Shown here one piece after another: positions 35,474 to 45,167 of a stretch of DNA of 64,000 nucleotides. The stretch lies in the NCBI RefSeq assembly GCF_002362315.1, contig NZ_MTZV01000006.1:1736001-1800000 (forward strand), in the 5' to 3' direction. How positions within the stretch are numbered: position 1 is the first letter of the stretch; every line of letters begins with the position of its first letter. Position numbers and translations under genes: made by a program. The stretch comes from Paraburkholderia acidicola. Its GTDB lineage: Bacteria; Pseudomonadota; Gammaproteobacteria; Burkholderiales; Burkholderiaceae. Under the pieces are notes generated by a model that had not been told where the DNA came from, ran no database searches, and saw only the letters and a program-made list of their open reading frames with translations.

Positions 35474-38400
35474 TCAGAACCGATACCCCACCTTCAAACT
35501 CCCCGCCTGCGCAGACGCATGAGTCGTATTGATCAGCGCGTCATAACCGAGCGACACCGTCAACGCTTTAGTCGGCTGCATACTCACACTCACGCCCGTA
35601 GTCAGATATCCACGTGGCAAGCTCGTACCCGGCGCCGTAAACAGCGTCCCATCCTGTGACGTCACCGTCACAGAGCGACCCGCATCGAGCACTTCATGCG
35701 CGTACCCCAATCGCAGTTGCACATTCACCGGCCGCATCGCATCGCCGAATGCCTTGTCGATCGTCACCTCGGCATAAGGCTGCAAGCTATGCACATTGTC
35801 GGTACCGACATCCAGATTCTGCCCGCCGGCCCCGCTCTCACCGAACCCGTTGCCATGGAAATACGCATAACGTAGCCCAATGCGCGGCGTGATGACGAAA
35901 CTACCCAGCGTCAGCGGCAAGCTCGCCTGTCCACCTGCCGTCAGTTCCTGTCCGGTATGGTCGCCCTCCGCCGTACCCGGCGTGCCGAACGGCCGCTTCT
36001 GCGACAGGAAGTCGAGCCCGTAGCCCAACGTCGCCGACACCCCCACCGGACCGAGCCAGCGGCTGCCATACAGCGCCGCGCGCAACGTGTCGATCGCACC
36101 TGAATCGCCGGTGTTCTGTTCGTCGATATCGGTGTGGGTGTAGCCCGCAGCGACACCCACGGTGTAGTCACCGAAGCGCTGGTCGAGTCCTGCAAGGAAG
36201 CCGTACTGGTTGGCCTGGAAACCGGGCTCGCCGTTCGCACCACCGACATTCGTATGCGTGCCCGTGGCATTGATCCAGCCATCCGACACAGCTGAAGTTG
36301 CCGCGGACGCACGACCCATGCGGTCCAGCAGTGCTGCGTTCATCGCCTGGGCATCGAGCGAAGCGATCGATCCCACCGCGGTGTAGATGCTGGTATCGGT
36401 CGGTGCGACGACGACCGGATTCGTCGAGCCACCAGTCCCGGTATTGCCCGGACCGGTCGCATTCGCGAGCACGAGCTGGACATTGTTCGCACCGTAGGTC
36501 ACAGACTGTTGCAGTGTGCCGAGATTCGCCCCCGTCGCCATCGTGCTGGTCGTACTGGCAAAGCGTCCATTGACTCCGTTCGCAGCCGAGACGATGGTGT
36601 ACTGAGTCGCGCTATAGGTACCCGGATCGTAGGTGAGCGCCAGCACACCGTTAAGCGTAGCTGTGCCGCCAACCTTCAGTAGCGAGGCAGCGGTAGGACT
36701 CACTTCGATGGAAAGCGTCGAGTTATTCGCCTGGCTGTAGTTGCCACCGATCGTCAGCGTACCGATCGTGCCACCAGGCACAATCGTGCCGCCATTGCTG
36801 ATCACATCGCCGCCGACAGTGCCGTGGCCGCGCAGCGTGCCATTCGCATTCACCGTAACGTTACCGCCTAGCACCGCTCCCGGCGTGTTGATATCGCCGA
36901 CTTCGAGTGTGCCGGCATCGATTGCAGTCGTACCACTGAAGGACGTGCTCGCCCCATCGAAAACCATCGTGCCCGTGCCTTGCTTCACGATGCCGCCGCT
37001 ACCGTTGAATGCACCGTTGAAGGTGCCGTTTCCATTAGTCAGCGTCAGGGTTTGTTTGCCCACCGCAACCGCGCCGTTGCCCGCCAGATTCGCAATTGAT
37101 GCGCCACTCGTCGTGCCGGAAATATCGAACACGCTGTTATCGACCACGCCGCTCGCACTGCTGATGCTGCCACTGCCAGTCAAGGCCAGCGTACCGGCAT
37201 CGATCGTCGTGGCGCCGGTGTAGGAGTTGGTGCCGCTCAAGGTCAGGGTGGCGTTGCCATCTTTGGTCAGGGCCCCGCTACCCGATATCGCGCCGCCAAG
37301 CGTCAGAGCCTGGCTGCCCAGCACATCGAGCGCGCTACCCGCAGCGAGGCTCACATTGTTTGCGAGCGCGGTAGCGACGCTCGCATCCAGCGAGGCCGCG
37401 CCGCCGACAGTCAGCACACCGGTACCCAATGCCGAGTTGTTACCCACCACCAGACCTCCCGCGTTGAGCGCCACGCCACCACTGAACGTACTCTCGCCGT
37501 TCAAGGTCAGCGTGGCGTTGCCATCTTTGGTCAGAGCTCCACCGCCCGATATCTGGCCGTTAAGCGTCAGCGCATGGCTGCCCAGTACATCGAGCGCGCT
37601 ACCCGAAGCGAGGTTCATATTGTTCGCGAGCGCGATAGCGACGCTCGCATCCAGCGAGGCCGCGCCGCCGACACTCAGCGCACCGGTACCCAATGCCCCA
37701 CCGTTACCCACCACCAGAGCTCCCGCGTTGAGCGCCGTGCCACCACTGAACGTACTCGCACCGTTCAAGGTGAGCGTGGCGTTGCCATCTTTGGTCAGGG
37801 CTCCGGCGCCCGACAGCGTGCCGTTGAACGTCAGCGCCTGGCTGCCCAGTACATCGAGCGCGCTACCCGCAGCGAGGCTCACATTGTTTGCGAGCGCGGT
37901 AGCGACGCTCGCATCCAGCGAGGCCGCGCCGCCGACACTCAGCGCACCGGTACCCAATGCCGAGTTGTTACCCACCACCAGACCGCCCGCATTGAGCGCC
38001 ACGCCACCACTGAACGTATTCGCGCCGCTCAATGTCTGCACGCCGCTACCGACCTTTACGAGCCCACCGGTACCGTCAATGTCACCGCCAAAACTCGTGT
38101 TCCCCACACCACCGAGCGTCAGCGCATTGCCGCCAAGATTAACGCTCCCGCTCGTACCCGCCAGCGAACCAATGGCCTGGTTGCCGGCCGCGGAGATATC
38201 GAAGACACCTGTACCGCTCAACGCCACCGCGCCCGTGGCCGACAGGCTCCCGCCTGCGCCGAGCGCCAGCGTCCCGGCTGTGATGGAGGTGCCGCCGGTG
38301 AAGGTGTTGGCGTGGGTCAGCGTCAGTGTCGCTGCACCGCTCTTGATCAGGCTGCCCGCACCATCGATCTCACCGTTAAACGTCATCGCATTGGAGCCGA

Positions 38401-41400
38401 GGACGTTTAGCGTCACGCCATTGGCAAGTGTGACGTTGTTGCCAATGTGCATTGCCCCATTGTCATCCAGCGTCGCGTCGCCTGTGACACTGAGCGCGCC
38501 GGTGCCAAGCGCGCTATTGTTGCCGAGCACGAGTCCGCCGGCTGCGAGCGTCACGCCACCTGAAAACGTGCTTGCACCGCTGAGCGTCTGGATACCCGCC
38601 CCGCTCTTGATCAAACCGCCACTGTCCGAGATAATGCCGCTATAGCTCGCATTGCTCAGGTCATTCAGCGTTAACGTGTTGGTGCCGAGCGACACGCGGC
38701 TGTTGGCAACGCCATTCAAGGCACCGATCGACTGATTGCCGCCAGCGGAAATATCAAAGCGTCCTGGACCAGCAAGATTGACGGTGCCGCTTGCATAGAG
38801 GCTGCCGCCCGCGCCGATCGCCAGCGTGCCGGCATCGATGGTGGTGCCCCCGGTGAAGACGCTGTTGCCGGTCAACGTTTCAGTACCCGTACCCTGCTTG
38901 GTCAAGCTGCCGGTACCGGCAATCGATCCGCTAAACACACCGTCACTCGCACTTCCCACCACCAGTTTGTCGGCACCGAGATTGACTTCGCCGGAGCCGA
39001 TCAACGTACCGACTGTCTGCGTGCCGCTGCCCGCGGAAAGATCGAGCGTCGTTCCGGATGCCAGATCGACAGTACCGGTACTCGTCAGGCTCGCTCCGGC
39101 GCCTAACGCCAGCGTGCCGGAGTTGACGAACGTGCCGCCTGTGTAAGTGTTGTTGCCATTGAGCGTCAACGTCGCCGAGCCGTCCTTGACGAGGCTCCCT
39201 GTGCCCGACAGCACACCGTTGAGTGTCAACGCATTAGTGCCTTCAACCGTGAGCCCCGCATTGAGAACAATGTTGTTATCGAGCGTGATCGCGTTGCTGG
39301 AATCGAGTGTCGCATTGCCACCTACCGTCAACGCACCCGTGCCAAGCGCGTTGTCGTTACCGACGATCAGTCCTCCGGCATTGAGTACCACCCCGCCGCT
39401 AAACGTATTGGTCCCGGACAGCGTTTGCACGCCCGCGCCATCCTTGATCAGACCGCCCGCACCGCTGATCACCCCCCCGAAGCTGCTATCGCCCACGCCG
39501 CCCAAGGTCAGGTTATTGCCGCCAAGATTGACCGCGCCGGATGTGCCGGCGAGCGATCCGATGGTCTGATTGCCGCCCCCGGAGATATCCAGTGTGCCGG
39601 TTCCTGCCAGCGTCACCGCGCCCGTCGCCGACAGGCTACCGCCTGCACCAATGGCCAACGTACCCGAGAGGATGTTCGTGCCGCCGGTATAAGTGTTTGC
39701 GCCCGTCACGGTAAGCGTCGACGTGCCGTTCATGGTGAGACTGCCGGCGCCGGAAATCGTACCGCCTAGCGTGAGCGCGTTACCGCCCTGCACAGTGAGC
39801 CCAGCCGCCGTACCCAGCGCTACGTCGTTGGCCAGAGTGATGTTCGCGCTGGTGGCAAGCGTAGCTGCGCCATTTACGTTCAGCGCGCCCGCTCCCAACG
39901 CGGAGTTGTTACCCAGCACCAGACCGCCCGCGTTCAGCACAACACCTCCGCTGAAAGTGTTGGCTCCATTAATGGTTTGCGTACCGGGGCCGTTCTTGAT
40001 CAGCTCACCGGTTCCGCCGATCGTGCCGGCAAACGTGGAATTCGCAACGCCGCCCAAGGCCAGGTTATTGCCGCCAAGATTGACCCCGCCGGATGCGCCA
40101 GCAAGCGATCCGATGGTCTGATTGCCGCCCCCGGAGATATCCAGTATGCCGGTTCCTCCCAGGGTTACCGCGCTGTCTACCTCAAAACTGCCACCGCTGC
40201 CCAGCACCAACGTACCTGCGCTAATGTCGACGCCGCCGGTAAACGTATTGGCATTGTTGAGAGTCACGGTAGCCGCACCGTTCTTGACCAAACTCCCGGC
40301 GCCCGAAATCACGCCGCTGAGCGTGAAGGGATTGGAACCCTCGAGCGCAAGACCTCCCGTGTTCAACACTATGGCGTTGGTTAGCGTCAGGCCCGCCACG
40401 CTGGACGCAAGGGCTCCGCCGTTGGCATTCAAGGAACCGCTGCCGAACACCCCCCCATCGTTGATATTAACCAGCCCACCATTGAGCGTCGCGCCTGCGC
40501 TAAGCAGCGCACCCTGCAGGTTCCACGTCCCGCTATTGACAATGAGATTCGGGAAATCCAGGTAGGAGGCGGAGCTGATCGTGGTAACGGGTCCGCTCGT
40601 GCCGGAGCCTGTGCCGGTCGCCGAGTTCTGCAGAATCAGCGTGTTGCCGCTGCCGATACCGCCGTCGACTTTGCCCGCAGCCGCAAACTGGACCGTATTG
40701 CCATTGGCGTTCATCGTGCCGGCGGTAGCAACCCCGGCATCGTTGACGCTCGATCCCGATACCGCAATAAACGTATTCCCCGTGGCAGCGTCGCCAAGAT
40801 AAACACTGCCGTTGATCGTGCCGGCGTTGACGAACGTGTTACTTGCACCGTGTGCGGTGGGTGTCGCAAACCCGATACGCCCGGTGATTGTGCCGGAGTT
40901 GGTGAAATTTACCTGACCACCGCCGTAACTCAGGATGGCGGGTGCATCGGCGGTGGTGAACGTGCCGACGCCGAAGATCGACGTACCGATGCTGCCGCTG
41001 TTCTGGATCGTCGTTACACCGCCGCTGCCGTTTTGCAACACCAATGCCTGTCCGCCAAAACCCATCAGCGACGCAATATTGACGAGGCCTTTGATAGTGC
41101 CGCCGCTCAGGTTGTTGACGTTGATCGTATTGGCCGTGCTGTTGCCGAGCACCGCGCCACTGGCGGCAAGACTCAAGCCGCCATTGATGGTGGGATCGAT
41201 CGACCCCTGGTTGTTCAAGGTGATGCCATTGCCGTTCAGGGTCAGCGACGCACCGCCGATGATCGGCGCAACGCTCAGTACCGCGCCGCTCTGCACATTG
41301 GCGGTCACACTGTTGATGGAACTGGAGAAGCTATTGGTATTGGAACCGGTAGCGCAGGTAATCGTCGTGCCGGCTGTGGTGCACGCCGCGTACGCAACGT

Positions 41401-41518
41401 CACTCACCCATGACAACGCCATGGTCGGCGCAAAGGTAAGTAATACGTTTTTAGCGAGACGATTCAGTCGAAAATGCCGAACCCGCCGTTGATGTACAAC
41501 GCCTCTGATCCTGTTCAT
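35474..41518 (-). CDS. Autotransporter adhesin-like protein with PATR repeats
   Basis: The 2,014-residue product starts at ATG 41518, preceded by GGAGG about 8 bases upstream. It has a long signal peptide with an extended charged N-terminus (MNRIRGVVHQRRVRHFRLNR, cleavage likely after VAYA near residue 44). The passenger is made of about 1,700 residues of Gly/Ser/Thr/Asn-rich beta-helix repeats, many with the autotransporter-associated pattern NTYTGGTNILSGTLAIGAGG. The C-terminal 265 or so residues form an outer-membrane barrel (NQYGFLAGLDQRFGDYTVGV; LSLGYDALINTTH-like end) ending in SLKVGYRF, with the terminal Phe typical of barrels. It probably mediates adhesion or autoaggregation. Confidence 0.92.
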   Translation of the reverse strand: MNRIRGVVHQRRVRHFRLNRLAKNVLLTFAPTMALSWVSDVAYAACTTAGTTITCATGSNTNSFSSSINSVTANVQSGAVLSVAPIIGGASLTLNGNGITLNNQGSIDPTINGGLSLAASGAVLGNSTANTINVNNLSGGTIKGLVNIASLMGFGGQALVLQNGSGGVTTIQNSGSIGTSIFGVGTFTTADAPAILSYGGGQVNFTNSGTITGRIGFATPTAHGASNTFVNAGTINGSVYLGDAATGNTFIAVSGSSVNDAGVATAGTMNANGNTVQFAAAGKVDGGIGSGNTLILQNSATGTGSGTSGPVTTISSASYLDFPNLIVNSGTWNLQGALLSAGATLNGGLVNINDGGVFGSGSLNANGGALASSVAGLTLTNAIVLNTGGLALEGSNPFTLSGVISGAGSLVKNGAATVTLNNANTFTGGVDISAGTLVLGSGGSFEVDSAVTLGGTGILDISGGGNQTIGSLAGASGGVNLGGNNLALGGVANSTFAGTIGGTGELIKNGPGTQTINGANTFSGGVVLNAGGLVLGNNSALGAGALNVNGAATLATSANITLANDVALGTAAGLTVQGGNALTLGGTISGAGSLTMNGTSTLTVTGANTYTGGTNILSGTLAIGAGGSLSATGAVTLAGTGTLDISGGGNQTIGSLAGTSGAVNLGGNNLTLGGVGDSSFGGVISGAGGLIKDGAGVQTLSGTNTFSGGVVLNAGGLIVGNDNALGTGALTVGGNATLDSSNAITLDNNIVLNAGLTVEGTNALTLNGVLSGTGSLVKDGSATLTLNGNNTYTGGTFVNSGTLALGAGASLTSTGTVDLASGTTLDLSAGSGTQTVGTLIGSGEVNLGADKLVVGSASDGVFSGSIAGTGSLTKQGTGTETLTGNSVFTGGTTIDAGTLAIGAGGSLYASGTVNLAGPGRFDISAGGNQSIGALNGVANSRVSLGTNTLTLNDLSNASYSGIISDSGGLIKSGAGIQTLSGASTFSGGVTLAAGGLVLGNNSALGTGALSVTGDATLDDNGAMHIGNNVTLANGVTLNVLGSNAMTFNGEIDGAGSLIKSGAATLTLTHANTFTGGTSITAGTLALGAGGSLSATGAVALSGTGVFDISAAGNQAIGSLAGTSGSVNLGGNALTLGGVGNTSFGGDIDGTGGLVKVGSGVQTLSGANTFSGGVALNAGGLVVGNNSALGTGALSVGGAASLDASVATALANNVSLAAGSALDVLGSQALTFNGTLSGAGALTKDGNATLTLNGASTFSGGTALNAGALVVGNGGALGTGALSVGGAASLDASVAIALANNMNLASGSALDVLGSHALTLNGQISGGGALTKDGNATLTLNGESTFSGGVALNAGGLVVGNNSALGTGVLTVGGAASLDASVATALANNVSLAAGSALDVLGSQALTLGGAISGSGALTKDGNATLTLSGTNSYTGATTIDAGTLALTGSGSISSASGVVDNSVFDISGTTSGASIANLAGNGAVAVGKQTLTLTNGNGTFNGAFNGSGGIVKQGTGTMVFDGASTSFSGTTAIDAGTLEVGDINTPGAVLGGNVTVNANGTLRGHGTVGGDVISNGGTIVPGGTIGTLTIGGNYSQANNSTLSIEVSPTAASLLKVGGTATLNGVLALTYDPGTYSATQYTIVSAANGVNGRFASTTSTMATGANLGTLQQSVTYGANNVQLVLANATGPGNTGTGGSTNPVVVAPTDTSIYTAVGSIASLDAQAMNAALLDRMGRASAATSAVSDGWINATGTHTNVGGANGEPGFQANQYGFLAGLDQRFGDYTVGVAAGYTHTDIDEQNTGDSGAIDTLRAALYGSRWLGPVGVSATLGYGLDFLSQKRPFGTPGTAEGDHTGQELTAGGQASLPLTLGSFVITPRIGLRYAYFHGNGFGESGAGGQNLDVGTDNVHSLQPYAEVTIDKAFGDAMRPVNVQLRLGYAHEVLDAGRSVTVTSQDGTLFTAPGTSLPRGYLTTGVSVSMQPTKALTVSLGYDALINTTHASAQAGSLKVGYRF
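37240..38030 (-). repeat. Three tandem 264-bp repeats inside the autotransporter
   Basis: The same block occurs three times with a period of exactly 264 bases: the anchor GCGTTGCCATCTTTGGTCAG lies at 37251, 37515 and 37779 on the plus strand. Each unit encodes 88 residues of beta-helix passenger, with patterns such as GALSVGGAASLDASVA and LTKDGNATLTLNG. The third unit diverges near 38030. The period keeps the reading frame, so gain or loss of units would change protein length without stopping it. Confidence 0.85.
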
Positions 41519-42088
41519 GCGACTGTCCTCCAAAGCGGCCCGCAAGCGGGTGCGCCTTCGCCTTTGTCATCGTCACGAGGTCCCCTTATCGTGTGGGACG
41601 CTCTCTTGCCTCGTAGGCTGGCTTCTTGATTGTTATTGCAATCGTCCTGGTCGACGATTTAATGCGTTCTTTTTCGAATATTAGAACGATCGCACTGCGT
41701 CTTAAACGCGGTCAACCGTTCAGCGCGAGATTAGCATTTTTCTTTGAGAAAACAGCCTGTTTTAGGGAGTAGGTTATTTGTAATATTGCAAAATGCAAAA
41801 CGTAAACAAACGCTAGTTTTTATCATCAGATGATTAATTGAGCGCGATAAGAATCCATACCTCGCTTCATTGAATTTCGCATTCATTTTTGCTGGGATTT
41901 CCAGGCATTGTGGCGAGTCCGGCTCTGGTATCTATTGTGAAGTTTTAAAGACAATGGCCTCGCTTAAGGTCGCTCTCGCCGTGCTGCCGGGTCACATCGG
42001 GATCGTATAATCGGCTAGCAAGTTCGCATCCGTCGGCATCAGCGTTGCTTCCTGCCGTACCGGTCAACACATAATCAGCGGAGAAAAG
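41519..42088. other. AT-richer intergenic region upstream of the autotransporter
   Basis: This 570-base stretch separates the minus-strand autotransporter from the plus-strand VOC gene. It is visibly lower in GC than its neighbours, with runs such as TTGCAAAATGCAAAACGTAA near 41787. It must hold both promoters and could bind nucleoid proteins such as H-NS. I see no gene or RNA in it. Confidence 0.5.
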
Positions 42089-42475
42089 ATGATCGATCAC
42101 ACTGGCGTGTCAGTCAGCGATTATTCGAAGAGTCTCGCGTTCTATACGGCGGCACTGGGCGCCATCGGTATCGTCAAGATCATGGAAATTCCCGCTAGCG
42201 TGACCGGTGATACCGATGTGGCGGGTTTCGGGCCGCCTGGCAAGGCGGAATTCTGGATCGGTAGGGGTACGCCTAACCAGCCGCCCATTCATATCGCGTT
42301 TCGGGTGGATAGCCGCGCGGCGGTCGACGCGTTCTATCAGGCTGCTATTGCTGCTGGCGGACGTGATAACGGGGCGCCTGGAATTCGTGCTTACTATCAT
42401 CCGGACTATTACGGCGCCTACGTACTGGATCCGGATGGGCACAATATCGAGGCGGTTTGTCATCTGGCGGTTTGA
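42089..42475 (+). CDS. VOC family protein (glyoxalase/bleomycin-resistance-like)
   Basis: The 128-residue product fits one vicinal-oxygen-chelate domain: MIDHTGVSVSDYSKSLAFYT at the start, IHIAFRVDSRAAVDAFYQAA, and YYGAYVLDPDGHNIEAVCHL at the end, with His/Glu residues at metal-ligand positions. GGAGAA precedes the ATG. VOC proteins bind metals and act on thiol conjugates or aromatic compounds, or bind toxic molecules; the substrate here is unknown. It is convergent with the phosphotransferase gene. Confidence 0.88.
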   Translation: MIDHTGVSVSDYSKSLAFYTAALGAIGIVKIMEIPASVTGDTDVAGFGPPGKAEFWIGRGTPNQPPIHIAFRVDSRAAVDAFYQAAIAAGGRDNGAPGIRAYYHPDYYGAYVLDPDGHNIEAVCHLAV

Positions 42476-42499
42476 GCGATCGATACGCTGAGCGGGCAG

Positions 42500-43231
42500 T
42501 TAAGCCCCAATCGCGCTTAAGAACAGATCGCTATGAGCGTCGGTGAATTCCATTTCACGCCGGGACCAGGCGACACGGTCGCGGATTTCCGCAGAGCTTG
42601 TCGTGGGACCTTCGAAGACATCGATTCGCTCGCTCCAGAACGCGATGTTTTGGGACTGACGTTGAAGCATTGCAGTGATGAGCCCGGGGCGATCCTGAAG
42701 AGCTAAACCATACGCGTTGGCGAGTACGCGCAACTGCGCGGCCTGTCGCTCAACAGGCCCTCGCTCTGGCTTGGAGGAGATGCACCACGTCCAGGCCATA
42801 TAGCCCACATCCTCGAGAATGGCTCCAGGCGCGGCGAAATCGAAATCTATAAAGGCTACTGGTAACCCGTTCTGAAAAACGGTGTTGTTCGGCCCGGGAT
42901 CGTGGTGACACACCACGGCTTGCGCACCCGCTAGATCACTCCCGCGGGTAGCGTCATGAAACGATCGGAGCATCGCTCCTGCGGCTGCGATCTGTTCATC
43001 TTCGAAGTACTGGAATTTCTGCGGCACCCATCCCGGCAAAAAGCTCAGCACGTCGCGGCCAGAGTCGTCCTGACCGAGATGGCGAGGCACGCATTGGCAT
43101 CCGACGGCCTCCATGTGCAGAAGGAGACTTCGGACAAAGGGCGAAGACGAGCTGGCGGGTCTGCGGACCGTGTCTCCGACGCGGACAACGCCTACGGTGT
43201 ATCGCCCTCCGCTTAGCGGGATCTCGGTCAT
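42500..43231 (-). CDS. Phosphotransferase (aminoglycoside phosphotransferase-like kinase)
   Basis: The 243-residue product has the APH catalytic loop VVCHHDPGPNNTVFQNG (HxDxxxxN) and AFIDFDFAAPGAILEDVGYM (metal-binding Asp in the DFD motif). The N-terminal lobe is short (about 90 residues), with GGRYTVGVVRVGDTVRRPAS. It would phosphorylate a small molecule, perhaps a choline-, hydroxy- or sugar-type substrate; activity on antibiotics is not implied. Its start is 8 bases after the ASCH gene's stop, so the two are cotranscribed. Confidence 0.85.
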   Translation of the reverse strand: MTEIPLSGGRYTVGVVRVGDTVRRPASSSSPFVRSLLLHMEAVGCQCVPRHLGQDDSGRDVLSFLPGWVPQKFQYFEDEQIAAAGAMLRSFHDATRGSDLAGAQAVVCHHDPGPNNTVFQNGLPVAFIDFDFAAPGAILEDVGYMAWTWCISSKPERGPVERQAAQLRVLANAYGLALQDRPGLITAMLQRQSQNIAFWSERIDVFEGPTTSSAEIRDRVAWSRREMEFTDAHSDLFLSAIGA

Positions 43232-43239
43232 TGGTCGTG

Positions 43240-43644
43240 TCAGGCAGTGATTTCGCGCGCGATAACCTCGACCAGCTCAAAATGTAACGTCACCAGTTCG
43301 AATTGGTCATGCAGGTCCAGATGCGGCATACAGCGAATATGGCATTCCCGAAACTCCTCTGCGCTGGAAAATGCTTCACCACGCCAGACCTCTTCTGGAA
43401 TGTTTCCAAACTCGATCGTGTACACCCTGGTTGCCTTGATGATGCAGCGAAGCCGCTGCTTCAAATCATAGACTTCGATGATGTCACCCGGCGCATAACT
43501 GCCGTCGCCGTATTCGCCGTAGGGCTTGTAATATTCCGCGACCGTATCGGCAGTGACGGTCTTACGACCATCCATGACGGCACGCGGCAGGCTGTCGTCG
43601 TTTTCGTCAGCGCCCCAAAAAGTCAGTCTCTTTCTTCTGTTCAT
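43240..43644 (-). CDS. ASCH domain protein
   Basis: The 134-residue product fits the ASCH domain: MNRRKRLTFWGADENDDSLP, RAVMDGRKTVTADTVAEYYK (the conserved K-T-T/V-T stretch), GDIIEVYDLKQRLRCIIKAT and the C-terminal LHFELVEVIAREITA. ASCH proteins resemble RNA-binding PUA folds and may process or bind modified nucleosides. It precedes the phosphotransferase gene by 8 bases. Confidence 0.8.
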   Translation of the reverse strand: MNRRKRLTFWGADENDDSLPRAVMDGRKTVTADTVAEYYKPYGEYGDGSYAPGDIIEVYDLKQRLRCIIKATRVYTIEFGNIPEEVWRGEAFSSAEEFRECHIRCMPHLDLHDQFELVTLHFELVEVIAREITA

Positions 43645-43716
43645 CTTGCATCCTTGTGTGTTGCTACTCCCTTAACTGGTCGTTTGGCAAAGTCCGCGTT
43701 ACGGAATCGGCAAGAC

Positions 43717-45066
43717 TCACTCCACCCCGTCGCATGGACGTTGAATGCCTGCCAAAGCGCGGCACGCGTTGATAATCCGGTCATGCTGCTTCGTCGGCCC
43801 GCTCGTGCGATCGAGCAGCGATCCGATCGCATGAGCATCGAGTTCTGGCTGCAATTCGAGCAGCAACGCTACCGTACCCGTCACATGCGCGACTGCGAGT
43901 GACGAACCAGAGGCGAAGTCATAATGCCCTCCCGGCGAAAGCGTCAAAATGTCCGTGCCAGGTGCATACAGAATCTGTCCAAGACGATTAGCGACAGGGT
44001 CGCCTGCCGAACGAGCACTTTCAACTGCGATCACGCCATGCACGCCCACCGGAAAGGCTTTCAGGTCCTCACCCGGAAGTACCGCCCCGACGACTATCAC
44101 GCCTTTCTTGATGGAAAGCTCGACAAGTTCAGTCAGGAGCGGATCGGACGGCCCGCCAAGGCTAAGATTCATGATCTGCGCATGCGCGTCGAGCGCTGCC
44201 TGGATAGCTTTGGCGAGCGTAAACGAATTACAGACCGAAGGCCCGCCGTGAATCCCTGATTGCCAGCATGCCTTGATCGCAATCAGCCTTGCGTGCGGCG
44301 CCACCCCTTCGATGGCACTCCCCTTACCGTCGGCGTCGATAGCCCGATCAGCAGCGATCACCCCTGCAACCTCAGTCCCATGAAGATCGCGGTTGAACTG
44401 GGTCCAGTCATCATCGACAAAGTTTTGCGCGGACGCAATGCGATCCCGCAAACCAGGATGCGACGTGTCGACACCCGTGTCGATCAACGCCACCCGCACA
44501 GAATCACCCAGGGCTACCCGATGCGCAGCACCCGCGTCGATTTCGCGAAAACCTTGCTGCAGATCTGCATAGCCATCGCGACCCGTTGTCGTGCCAAGCA
44601 GATTGAAAGTTTGAAGCGGTTGAGCGAGGCGCACCCGGGAATCGGCGGAAAGTTCAGCAAGTACCTTCTCCCGCGAGGTGTCGCCGATAATTTCCAGCAC
44701 AGCGCAATGCACTTTCAACGAAGGAATCGGCCACGCCGAAATTTCCTTCAACCCGTAGTCTTTTGCGAGCGCGCTTACCTGCGCGAGGGCGCTACCGCCT
44801 GCTGAATAGCCCCCGCCGCCCAGGATGTACCCAGCGGCCGTTGTGCCCGCGCGCGCCGTTAGCGTCTCGGGTGGATTGGCGACGACCAGCACGATCATTC
44901 GCTCGGGATGCGCGTCCATTTCCCGTGCGACAGTGGCAGGGTCTGGAGCATGTGGTACGACCACGCAAGAGGAAACAGCAAAGGCGATGCACAGCGCCAG
45001 CAACCGTAGCAGAGCCGTGCGCCATGACGCGAAAAGTCTGTTGTGATTTTTAACCGAGTCAGCCAT
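43717..45066 (-). CDS. S8 family (subtilisin-like) lipoprotein peptidase
   Basis: From ATG 45066 the product has 449 residues. The N-terminus has a hydrophobic stretch and lipobox VSSC (Cys34), so it is probably anchored to a membrane. Residues about 57-155 form a prodomain-like part ending in ELSADSRVRLAQPLQTF. The peptidase domain has VALIDTGVDTSHPG (Asp196), LHGTEVAGVIAA (His229) and ASGSSLAVAHVTG (Ser389). The usual oxyanion-hole Asn, in an AAGN motif, is not visible: the matching stretch reads VIVVGAVLPGEDLKAF. It is the last gene of a sigma/anti-sigma run and may process or sense envelope signals. Confidence 0.88.
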   Translation of the reverse strand: MADSVKNHNRLFASWRTALLRLLALCIAFAVSSCVVVPHAPDPATVAREMDAHPERMIVLVVANPPETLTARAGTTAAGYILGGGGYSAGGSALAQVSALAKDYGLKEISAWPIPSLKVHCAVLEIIGDTSREKVLAELSADSRVRLAQPLQTFNLLGTTTGRDGYADLQQGFREIDAGAAHRVALGDSVRVALIDTGVDTSHPGLRDRIASAQNFVDDDWTQFNRDLHGTEVAGVIAADRAIDADGKGSAIEGVAPHARLIAIKACWQSGIHGGPSVCNSFTLAKAIQAALDAHAQIMNLSLGGPSDPLLTELVELSIKKGVIVVGAVLPGEDLKAFPVGVHGVIAVESARSAGDPVANRLGQILYAPGTDILTLSPGGHYDFASGSSLAVAHVTGTVALLLELQPELDAHAIGSLLDRTSGPTKQHDRIINACRALAGIQRPCDGVE

Positions 45067-45167
45067 GGGCGACTCACCCCCGCAACACTTCACGAACGTC
45101 ATGAAAATTCGCATCATCACCTAATGGCTGTAGGTGTCAGACGCCCGATAAAAAGTTGCGATGTCGA

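Noticed and set aside
37240..38030. CRISPR-like repeats
   Set aside because: The repeat unit is 264 bases, in frame within a protein gene, without spacers of unique sequence; it is a passenger-domain repeat.
37227..38645. A 472-codon plus-strand frame opposite the autotransporter
   Set aside because: It is Pro/Ala/Ser-rich and arises from the repeat structure of the opposite strand, which has signal peptide, passenger and barrel.
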